Positions 1 to 5,695 of a stretch of 5,695 bases of DNA are shown here, one piece after another (within the stretch, counting starts at the first letter, position 1; each line of letters begins with the position of its first letter). The notes beneath the pieces are model-generated. The model was not told the origin of the DNA. It was given only the letters and a program-made list of their open reading frames with translations, and did no database searches. Location: positions 1 to 5,695 of the forward strand of contig JAISJZ010000072.1 of assembly GCA_031261125.1 (NCBI GenBank), read 5' to 3'. The stretch comes from Planctomycetaceae bacterium (GTDB lineage: Bacteria; Planctomycetota; Planctomycetia; Pirellulales; Thermoguttaceae). A program made the position numbers and the translations under genes.

Positions 1-1
1 A

Positions 2-61
2 GTTGATGTCAACGGCGACGGTAAAGTTAACGCCGATGACTTAACGCTGATTCAATCCCAA
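2..61 (+). other. Dockerin type I-like calcium-binding repeat
   Basis: This stretch encodes the loop DVNGDGKVNADD followed by a short helix LTLIQ. Asp, Asn, Asp and Asp at loop positions 1, 3, 5 and 12, and the Gly at position 6, match the calcium-ligand pattern of dockerin/EF-hand loops. A canonical dockerin has two such segments of about 22 residues. Only one is visible, and the partner, if present, would lie just upstream of the window. Dockerin-like repeats also occur in non-cellulosomal planctomycete proteins, so this does not imply a cellulosome. Confidence 0.8.
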
Positions 62-3000
62 ACAACCGTACCCGCAAAAGCAGCCGTGAACTCGTTCAAA
101 GTCATCGCACAGGATTTGACCATTCCGTCCATTACGGTAAAACAAGCGGACAACAGCACCGCGGAAAATCCGATTTTCACGGGACATATTACTGATGCGA
201 GCGGTATTAAATCAGCGGCATATCAGCGGGACGGCGGGGCGTGGATACCGCTGACACTGGACGCACAAGGCAATTACTCAATTCAGAATAAAGGGCTTGC
301 TGCCGGAACACATACGCTTTTGCTGAAAGTTACTGACACGAAAGGAAACACGGCAACGTCCGAACCGTTTGAATTCACCGTTATCGTACCAACAGCACCG
401 ACTGCACCGGCGTTAACCTTAAACACAACGGAAAAAGAAAGCATTACCGCAGCGGTGAAACCGACCGGTACCGGCACGGCATTTACTATCAACGGTTTAA
501 CGCTTGTTGAAGGAACATTGCCGAACGCCTTGCGTGTTGCGGACGTTGCGTCCATTAGTGCTGCCGGAAAATTCGTTTTCACGCCGAAGGAATACTTCAC
601 TCACCTTGCCGAAGGCGAAACACGGAATTTGACATTCCGCTATACGATAACGGATACCCTCTATGGTTTGACGGGGACCGGTTTGATTCATTTAGCGGTC
701 GCCGGACAAAACAACGCACCGGAGTTTCAACTCGAAGGTTCCGATTGGAACATTGCCGGCAATGCTGCCGAACAGATTATTGACCTGTCGGGCTTTGTTT
801 CCGATGACGATGCCGGTACCGGTTTATTCATTTCCCAATTCAACGGAGTTGCCGCGGTTAAAAATGTTCCCGTTATGCTGCCAAGCGGAGCGTCGTTAAC
901 ATATATCGGCGGATTAAAGGTCTTGTACGAGACCAACGGCAAATTCAAAACACTGCCCCAAGGAACAGCCGCAGCGGAAAACATTACGTTGAGTGTTTCC
1001 GACGGCAAAGCGGAACATTCGGAAACACTGACGTTGACAGTTGCCGGAACGCATACGCCGCCGCAACTCCTTTCACCATCAACGGTTACACTGCCGCCGC
1101 AAAACATAAACGACCTCGCTGACGGATTCATCGGCGACTCCATTAACATTAAAAAAGACGCAGATAATTCTTTAACGTATTCCGTCTCCTGCGTTGATTC
1201 GCACGGCAAAATCTATCAGAACCTGTTCCGTTATGAAAACGGATTATTCATCAATCCCGGCGAATTCGATTCACTGAACCGGAATGAGACCTACACCGTT
1301 TCCGTAAAAATCGAAAACGCCGAATCCGATTACGGCGATAAACCGCTGACGGTTGTCTATACTTTGAACTTCATCAGCCGCGGCGAACCAACTGCCGCCG
1401 GAAATACGTTGACGCTTTCCGAAGACGATACGGCTGCAAGCGTTGATTTAGCGGCAGCGGATACCGTTGACGGACAATCCTTGCGCGGACATTCCGGCTA
1501 TACTTATTCCGTTGTTCCCGTAAGTAATTCAACGGAAATTACGTTGACCGCAGAAACCGATTACAGCATCGTTGACGGTGTTTTTACGTTCAAGCCGAAC
1601 GGCAAATTCAGTGCGTTGTCCGCCTCGGAAAAAGCAACACTGACGTTCCGCTATAAAATCACGGACACCGAACAAGGCAGCGGTATTTACAACACCGAAG
1701 GAATACTGACCGTTTTTGTTAACGGCAAAAACGATGCACCGGAATTGACCGCAAGCAGAAACACATTTCACACAACGAACAGTAATGCGGCGGCAAACGC
1801 CGTGATTTCGGCGGGCGTTTCGTTTTCCGTGACTGACCCCGACCATAACGATAAACCGGTACTTTCTGTTGGAACGGTTTCAGGCACGAAAAACGGTTTG
1901 ACATTGACGAAGATACCGGCATTTGCACTGGATTCTGCTGGTCGCCTTTCGTTCACCAATAAAGACATTCCCGAACTGCTTCCCGGAGAATCGGCGGTAT
2001 TCACCGTTGAAATTACCGCAACGGACATCGCTGGTGCAACGGATTCCAAAACGGTTAACGTTGTTCTGCACGCCAAGAAACTTCCGGTTGTTTCCGGTTT
2101 AACAAATAGAAACATCGTCGAGTCCGATGATGCAATTTCTGAACGGTTTGCCGTTTCCGTTTCCGATGCACCGGAACTGTTCCTTACAAAACGCACCGGA
2201 AACGCTTGGTATAATATCCCGTCAATTTCGGTTAATATCCCGAAAGAGTATCAGGAATTGTTCCCTGATTTATCGCAGCACTTCACGGTTCAGGGAAATG
2301 AAACGGACGGATATGCTGTTGCGTTTGACGTTCCTGCCGGTTATTTCGATGCTCTGCACAAAGACGAAACGTTCGGCATTACAGTTCAATTAACCGTTGC
2401 GGACAAAGGATTCAACGCTGCGGCAACAGAAACGTTCCCATTGTCCATAAGCGGAACCGGCGATGCGCATACGGTTCAGACCGCCATTGATTCGTTTGAT
2501 TACTGGGCGAACAAACGGACAAAAGAAACGGCGGTGTTTGACCCGCAATATACTATCACCGACAAAGACCGAAACGAAAATCACGTTTTTACACTGCAAA
2601 ACGCTGCCGTTGACAAATTGCCGGCAGGATTCACTCAGGAACAACTCGTTTCGCTGTTGACACTGCAAACGAACGGAACGGTTGTTTTGAACACCGAAGA
2701 ATTGGACGGTATCACGGAAAGTTTTGCGTATCAAGCATCAGTACGGATTAGCAGTCCGTCAGACGGTTATTATGTTGATGTTCCGTTGACACTGCATATG
2801 AAATACGCTGCCGCTCCGGTAATTGACGATATTGAAATCGTAACCGAAGAAAACACGGTGGCACAACAAACGCTTGTACCGCAAGTGCCGAGCGACGGTG
2901 CAGAACGGGAGAAGAATTGGTATTCTGTTTCCGAACCGAAGTATTCCGGCTATTACGGAACGATTCCGGCGGGTTTCGATGCTGTTGCGGTTGCCCGTGC

Positions 3001-3478
3001 TGCCGCATCGTTCAACGGCAATACGTTTGTGTTCCAGCCCGGAACATATTTTGATTTTCTGCCGGCGGGAACAAGTATGAAATTGTTCTACGCTTACACC
3101 GTCCGCGACAACCGCTTTGCGGTTGAAACAACAAAGACAATTTCTGTTACGGTGAACGGCACCGATGACGCACCGGTTCTTCCGGCAGTGCAGAACTTCA
3201 CCGTGAACATCAGCGGTAAGAAAGACACAGACAGCGTGATTATCGGCAACTTCCTGTTCAGTGATGCCGATACACCGCTTGACCAGTATAAATTCACCAT
3301 CACGGACGATGAAACCGGCGAATTCCATTTATCCCGCACAGACCCGACGCAGATGTATCTGACGTATTACAGTGATTTGTTCCTGCCGGGCAAAACGTAC
3401 AGGTTCAAAATTACGGCAGCATTAAAGAGCAATCCGAGCGCGGCGTTCCAATCAGAGATTACGGTTGCGGCAACATAA
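2..3478 (+). CDS. Giant secreted/surface protein with dockerin-like loop, Ig-like domain and nine cadherin/VCBS-like modules (5' end missing)
   Basis: The reading frame is open from base 2 to the TAA at 3476-3478, giving 1158 visible residues. The start lies upstream of the window. The GTG at 86 is an internal valine codon, because the frame before it is open and encodes a recognisable dockerin-type loop. Domain order (residue 1 = base 2): EF-hand-like dockerin loop at 2-13, Ig-like domain at about 41-128, then nine beta-rich modules from about 134 to the C-terminus. Several modules end in a G-x-[ND]-D-A-P type linker (bases 707-721, 1724-1741, 3155-3175), as in VCBS and cadherin-like repeats. 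Only one cysteine is visible (window residue 397) and there is no transmembrane helix, which suits an exported protein. Such proteins usually act as adhesins, matrix or calcium-dependent surface proteins; that role is inferred here. No LPXTG, PEP-CTERM or hydrophobic tail is visible, since the protein ends right after the last beta strand. The signal peptide, if any, is outside the window. Confidence 0.9.
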   Translation, partial: VDVNGDGKVNADDLTLIQSQTTVPAKAAVNSFKVIAQDLTIPSITVKQADNSTAENPIFTGHITDASGIKSAAYQRDGGAWIPLTLDAQGNYSIQNKGLAAGTHTLLLKVTDTKGNTATSEPFEFTVIVPTAPTAPALTLNTTEKESITAAVKPTGTGTAFTINGLTLVEGTLPNALRVADVASISAAGKFVFTPKEYFTHLAEGETRNLTFRYTITDTLYGLTGTGLIHLAVAGQNNAPEFQLEGSDWNIAGNAAEQIIDLSGFVSDDDAGTGLFISQFNGVAAVKNVPVMLPSGASLTYIGGLKVLYETNGKFKTLPQGTAAAENITLSVSDGKAEHSETLTLTVAGTHTPPQLLSPSTVTLPPQNINDLADGFIGDSINIKKDADNSLTYSVSCVDSHGKIYQNLFRYENGLFINPGEFDSLNRNETYTVSVKIENAESDYGDKPLTVVYTLNFISRGEPTAAGNTLTLSEDDTAASVDLAAADTVDGQSLRGHSGYTYSVVPVSNSTEITLTAETDYSIVDGVFTFKPNGKFSALSASEKATLTFRYKITDTEQGSGIYNTEGILTVFVNGKNDAPELTASRNTFHTTNSNAAANAVISAGVSFSVTDPDHNDKPVLSVGTVSGTKNGLTLTKIPAFALDSAGRLSFTNKDIPELLPGESAVFTVEITATDIAGATDSKTVNVVLHAKKLPVVSGLTNRNIVESDDAISERFAVSVSDAPELFLTKRTGNAWYNIPSISVNIPKEYQELFPDLSQHFTVQGNETDGYAVAFDVPAGYFDALHKDETFGITVQLTVADKGFNAAATETFPLSISGTGDAHTVQTAIDSFDYWANKRTKETAVFDPQYTITDKDRNENHVFTLQNAAVDKLPAGFTQEQLVSLLTLQTNGTVVLNTEELDGITESFAYQASVRISSPSDGYYVDVPLTLHMKYAAAPVIDDIEIVTEENTVAQQTLVPQVPSDGAEREKNWYSVSEPKYSGYYGTIPAGFDAVAVARAAASFNGNTFVFQPGTYFDFLPAGTSMKLFYAYTVRDNRFAVETTKTISVTVNGTDDAPVLPAVQNFTVNISGKKDTDSVIIGNFLFSDADTPLDQYKFTITDDETGEFHLSRTDPTQMYLTYYSDLFLPGKTYRFKITAALKSNPSAAFQSEITVAAT
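122..385 (+). other. Bacterial Ig-like domain in the giant protein
   Basis: The encoded segment has the look of a bacterial Ig-like fold. It starts with a strand in ITVKQADNST, then FTGHITDASGIKSAAYQRDG, and closes with the typical L-A-A-G-T-H-T-L-x-x-K-V-T-D-x-x-G-N-T-A strand pair near bases 296-358. The G-T-H-T-L and D-x-x-G-N-T-A signatures are common in Big-type domains that build stalks of surface proteins. It sits between the dockerin-like loop and the VCBS-like array, followed by a Pro/Thr/Ala-rich hinge (bases 386-409). The exact Pfam family cannot be fixed without a profile search. Confidence 0.65.
401..3475 (+). repeat. Array of nine divergent cadherin/VCBS-like protein modules
   Basis: My approximate module boundaries in bases are A 401-715, B 716-1054, C 1055-1384, D 1385-1735, E 1736-2080, F 2081-2464, G 2465-2812, H 2813-3169 and I 3170-3475. 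Each module has a late motif of the form hydrophobic-strand, F/Y, x2, L, x2, G/E-E, followed by a strand ending in D. Examples are FVFTPKEYFTHLAEGETRN in A, FTFKPNGKFSALSASEKAT in D and FVFQPGTYFDFLPAGTSMK in H. This resembles the L-x-x-G-E...Y-x-V-x-D core of VCBS repeats. B, E, G and I carry early D-x-D sites (SDDDAG, TDPDHND, TDKDRNEN, SDADTPLD), a cadherin-like calcium-site pattern. Copies are diverged at both protein and DNA level, so the duplication is old. Family naming is by motif only. Confidence 0.75.
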
Positions 3479-3479
3479 T

Positions 3480-3499
3480 CGGTTACAAACCGCCCTTTT
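3480..3499 (+). terminator. Weak candidate terminator of the giant gene
   Basis: A 5-bp stem (CGGTT at 3480-3484 and AACCG at 3488-3492) with a 3-base loop is followed, after CCC, by TTTT at 3496-3499 and another TTT after one C. It starts one base after the giant gene's stop codon and lies inside the last codons of the convergent gene. The stem is short and the U-tract is displaced, so it may not be functional. The opposite strand has no U-tract here. Confidence 0.25.
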
Positions 3500-5192
3500 C
3501 TTTCTGCCGCTGCAATTCCTGTTGCCATTCAATTTCGTCAAGGTCGAACGGTTCGCGGGAGACCTTGTTGGAAAGTTCTATGCCGTCAAGCCAAAAGGTG
3601 GTGCAGGACGAACACGGAGCAAACATAAATTCGACGGAGTCAATCTTGGTAAAGAACGCATCGTCCGGTACGGTGTAATGATTTTCCCGCTTCCAATGTT
3701 CATCACCGTTCAACGGCACTTCGATAACCTGAAACTGTTTCTGCGCTTCGTGAAACACTGCTGCGCAGTACCGCGGCGAATCGGCAAGCAACTCGGCATA
3801 GCCCGAACCGCTGCGGAACCGAATCCGGTACTCTTTGATTTGTCCGGCTTCGGGGATACTGCCGATTAAGATGCGGCTTTTGCGTTCAGGGAACTTGACG
3901 GCAAATAACACGCTTTTCGCCGCCGACAGGTCTTCATTAAACGGAACGTTGACGGGGAAACGGAATGATACCGGTTCCGCCTTCAACGTTGTGATACGCA
4001 GCGATTGTTCTCCGTAAATGTGACAAGGACGGTCGGGAACAGCGAAAATAGAGGGGAGAGGGACATCGTCTTTTTCGGAATCACCGTCTTCCGGTTTTTG
4101 CTGTCCGCTGAATTCAAAAGCCGTGAACAGTGCTTCCGTCCAATCGCTGTCGAGTTTTATTATCTTTTTCGGAACAGCAGGCGGTTCCCAACGCAGCATC
4201 GAAACTTGCGGCGGTTTTTGTCCCCATTTGAGCGGAGAAGTGTTAACCTCATCCGACAGTTTTTCCCTTTGGGATTGCCAAAATGCCGCTTCCTGTTTCA
4301 GCAGTTCGGACTGCTGTTCCAATTCGACAGCCCGCTGCTCGTCTGTATTTGCCTTCTGATACCCTGCCCGAATCGCCGCTGCCGTTTCTTTCAATTGCTT
4401 TTCGGCGGCAGAACCGGGAGTTAACGCACCATTCTCATTAAACCGAACGACGTAATCGTCAATGAGTTCACCGGTTTTATCCCGCGATTCACCGGCGCGA
4501 AGCCGAACGGCAGGGGCTTCAACTTCTTTTTGCCGCTGTGAAACTGCCGCGTCTAACATCTTTTGATTGAGTTGCATCAGAACCGGCAGCCGCGGGTCAG
4601 GACCGGGAAGGTTCAGATACCATACAATTGATGCTGTACCGCCGATGAGAACAGCGAAGCACAAAAACACTTTCAATCGAACCAGCCAACGCCGGCGGCG
4701 GGAGGACGGTACGGTTGTTGGTGCGGTTAAAAGAGAGCCGGCAGCGGTGTTATCGGCTCTCGGCGGCGGTATTATCCCGCTTCTTTGTAGATGTTTTTCT
4801 TCGTAAATGTAAGAGAGAATTTCCATATCTTCACTCATTCCGCCCACGGACAGCGGAATAAGTGCTTCATCGCCGGTCGGCGGCACCGGCGGCGGGATTG
4901 GCGCAATATCCGGTACCGGCGGCGGAACCGCATATTTCGGCGGCAGCGGAGGAGGAATAGGAACCGGTCGTTTGTTTTCTTTCTTTTCTGAAATGATTTC
5001 CGGCAGGAGAACCCAAGTGGAGTCCTCCATTACGGTATCACCGTCCTCGCCGGTATTTAGAATTTCTACGGATGAGCCGGCGGCGGGAACAAGGAGATTC
5101 GTTCTGCAATCGGCGCAAAGCATTTTCTTTCCGGCGAATTTATCGCGGAACGAATAATGTTTTCCGCAGGTTGGGCAATCGAACTCGGTCAT
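3483..5192 (-). CDS. Zinc-ribbon, proline-rich, single-pass membrane protein with extracytoplasmic jelly-roll-like domain
   Basis: This 569-residue protein of unknown function starts at the ATG at 5192. Residues 6-29 are a zinc ribbon with C6-x2-C9 and C26-x2-C29, of the MJ0042-like type frequent at planctomycete N-termini. Residues about 76-106 are proline-rich, with PIPPP and PPPVP repeats. A cluster of four arginines precedes a transmembrane helix at about 172-192, so the N-terminus should be cytoplasmic and the rest extracytoplasmic. Residues about 261-316 are charged and probably helical, possibly a coiled coil. Residues about 343-541 are beta-rich and end in strands such as FQVIEVPLN and TTFWLDGIEL, which recall galactose-binding-like/CBM jelly rolls. 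Four cysteines lie there (390, 476, 527, 530), including a C-S-S-C. A GTG at 5243 would add 17 residues, but those codons run through a probable terminator hairpin and the zinc ribbon normally starts right after Met. No Shine-Dalgarno is obvious at either start. It follows pgk on the same strand by 59 bases. A sensory, anchoring or envelope role is possible but not shown. Confidence 0.88.
   Translation of the reverse strand: MTEFDCPTCGKHYSFRDKFAGKKMLCADCRTNLLVPAAGSSVEILNTGEDGDTVMEDSTWVLLPEIISEKKENKRPVPIPPPLPPKYAVPPPVPDIAPIPPPVPPTGDEALIPLSVGGMSEDMEILSYIYEEKHLQRSGIIPPPRADNTAAGSLLTAPTTVPSSRRRRWLVRLKVFLCFAVLIGGTASIVWYLNLPGPDPRLPVLMQLNQKMLDAAVSQRQKEVEAPAVRLRAGESRDKTGELIDDYVVRFNENGALTPGSAAEKQLKETAAAIRAGYQKANTDEQRAVELEQQSELLKQEAAFWQSQREKLSDEVNTSPLKWGQKPPQVSMLRWEPPAVPKKIIKLDSDWTEALFTAFEFSGQQKPEDGDSEKDDVPLPSIFAVPDRPCHIYGEQSLRITTLKAEPVSFRFPVNVPFNEDLSAAKSVLFAVKFPERKSRILIGSIPEAGQIKEYRIRFRSGSGYAELLADSPRYCAAVFHEAQKQFQVIEVPLNGDEHWKRENHYTVPDDAFFTKIDSVEFMFAPCSSCTTFWLDGIELSNKVSREPFDLDEIEWQQELQRQKEKGGL
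4875..4967 (-). other. Proline-rich linker coding tract
   Basis: This part of the zinc-ribbon gene encodes about 31 residues, more than half of them proline, arranged as three to four short PIPPPLPP / VPPPVP / PIPPPVPP units. At DNA level it is a run of GGCGG and GGAGG units on the + strand. It separates the zinc ribbon from the membrane helix on the predicted cytoplasmic side. It could be a stiff spacer or a docking site for a partner protein; nothing in the sequence decides which. Low-complexity tracts like this are prone to length change. Confidence 0.7.
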
Positions 5193-5201
5193 CGGGGCGG
5201 G

Positions 5202-5226
5202 AAAACCGCCGACATAGCCGGCGGCT
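5202..5226 (-). terminator. Probable intrinsic terminator downstream of pgk
   Basis: Read on the minus strand, CCGCCG (5224-5219) pairs with CGGCGG (5211-5206) across a 7-base loop. The stem can be extended by a G-U pair and an A-U pair, and four U residues (5205-5202) follow. It begins 25 bases after the pgk stop codon and ends about 10 bases before the ATG of the next gene. The U-tract is short and is followed by a C-rich run, so termination may be partial. It could instead affect translation of the downstream gene. Confidence 0.5.
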
Positions 5227-5251
5227 CTTAAATTGGTATTCACGACATAAT

Positions 5252-5695
5252 TTACGCTTCGTCGAGAATATCGACGGCGGCAAACTTTTTACCTTCGAGC
5301 ATTTCCAGCGATGCCCCGCCGCCGGTACTGACGTGTGAAACCTTGTCGGCAAAACCCAACTGCATTATCGCCGCCGCACTGTCGCCGCCGCCGATAATGC
5401 TCACCGCACCGCTGTCCGCAATCGCTTGGGCAACCGTCTTCGTACCGGCATCGAACGGCGGCATTTCACTCACGCCCATCGGTCCGTTCCAAACAATCGT
5501 CTTGGCATCCTCCACAATGTCGGCATAGAGTTTCGCCGTTTCGGGTCCGATGTCAAGCCCTTCGTAATCGTCGGGAATCTGACCGGCTTTGACAATCTTC
5601 TTGTTGCCGGTTGCCGAAAATTCATCGCTGGCGTGCGTGTCAAGCGGCAAAACAAGTTTGCTGCCGCCCTTGGCAATCAGTTCCTTCGCCAAATC
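5252..5695 (-). CDS. pgk: Phosphoglycerate kinase, C-terminal part (5' end beyond window)
   Basis: Phosphoglycerate kinase catalyses reversible phosphate transfer between 1,3-bisphosphoglycerate and ADP in cytoplasmic glycolysis and gluconeogenesis. The 148-codon minus-strand frame runs to a TAA at 5254-5252. It shows the family's C-terminal nucleotide-binding lobe: WNGPMG followed by E and a PPFDAGT segment, then IIGGGDSAAAI, then KVSHVSTGGGASLEMLEGK. These match the conserved G-P-x-G, G-G-G-D and S-T-G-G-G-A motifs, and the ending AAVDILDEA is normal for the family. Complete enzymes have about 390-420 residues, so roughly 250 N-terminal residues, including the 3-phosphoglycerate-binding lobe, lie outside. 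The TTG at 5692 is an internal leucine codon, since the frame continues to the window edge. One small oddity is serine in G-V-S-E, where phenylalanine is usual (G-x-F-E). The C-terminus looks intact. Confidence 0.97.
   Translation of the reverse strand, partial: DLAKELIAKGGSKLVLPLDTHASDEFSATGNKKIVKAGQIPDDYEGLDIGPETAKLYADIVEDAKTIVWNGPMGVSEMPPFDAGTKTVAQAIADSGAVSIIGGGDSAAAIMQLGFADKVSHVSTGGGASLEMLEGKKFAAVDILDEA

Noticed and set aside
2..61. Evidence for a cellulosome
   Set aside because: A single dockerin-like loop with no visible cohesin or glycoside hydrolase is not enough, and such loops occur in many non-cellulosomal proteins.
86..88. GTG as the start codon of the giant protein
   Set aside because: The frame is open upstream to the window edge and encodes a clear dockerin-type loop, so this is an internal valine codon.
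727..3339. Several minus-strand open frames of 60-190 codons inside the giant gene
   Set aside because: They are antisense to a continuous, motif-rich coding region. Their products lack recognisable domains and are best explained by codon composition.
3600..3613. C-S-S-C as a haem c or thioredoxin-type site
   Set aside because: The residue after the second cysteine is Thr, not the His needed for haem c, and the surrounding sequence is not thioredoxin-like.
3465..3869. Plus-strand open frame of 134 codons overlapping the end of the giant gene
   Set aside because: It lies antisense to the well-supported zinc-ribbon gene. Its product is low-complexity in character and matches no family I recognise.
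4875..4967. GGCGG-rich tract as a DNA repeat or regulatory array
   Set aside because: It is explained by the proline-rich coding sequence on the minus strand, and spacing follows codons rather than a fixed DNA unit.
5241..5243. GTG start giving a 586-residue zinc-ribbon protein
   Set aside because: The extra 17 residues are coded by a probable terminator hairpin and look unlike the zinc-ribbon family's N-termini. The ATG at 5192 fits better, though coupling to the pgk stop keeps the GTG possible.

Overview
The window most likely comes from a bacterium of the Planctomycetota/PVC group with intermediate GC content. This is inferred from gene style. A very large, cysteine-poor secreted protein carries a dockerin-type calcium loop next to cadherin/VCBS-like modules. 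Beside it is a protein with an N-terminal MJ0042-like CxxC zinc ribbon, a proline-rich linker and one transmembrane helix. Clear Shine-Dalgarno sequences are missing at the one gene start that is visible. No rRNA or other phylogenetic marker is present, so the assignment is moderate, and no genus can be named.

Layout. Positions 2-3478 (+) are the 3' part of a giant gene whose start lies outside the window. Its visible 1158 residues are a dockerin-like EF-hand loop, a bacterial Ig-like domain, and nine beta-rich modules of about 100-130 residues that run to the last codon. Positions 3483-5192 (-) encode a 569-residue membrane protein: zinc ribbon, proline-rich linker, transmembrane helix, helical stalk, and an extracytoplasmic jelly-roll-like domain. 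It converges on the giant gene with only 4 bases between the two stop codons. Positions 5252-5695 (-) are the C-terminal 148 codons of phosphoglycerate kinase (pgk). A hairpin followed by a short U-tract lies between pgk and the zinc-ribbon gene. It may terminate pgk transcription, and it helps choose the start of the zinc-ribbon gene.

How the genes relate. pgk is a glycolytic housekeeping gene, and its neighbour has no evident link to glycolysis. The giant protein looks like an extracellular or cell-surface adhesion or matrix protein. The membrane protein looks like a cytoplasm-to-periplasm protein with a possible ligand- or carbohydrate-binding outer domain. Nothing in the sequence shows that the two work together. 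No RNA genes, CRISPR arrays, insertion sequences or attachment sites were seen, and there is no gene-free stretch longer than about 60 bases. I found no convincing new multi-gene system. The most notable points are the higher-order repeat of the giant protein and the unusual domain order of the zinc-ribbon protein.
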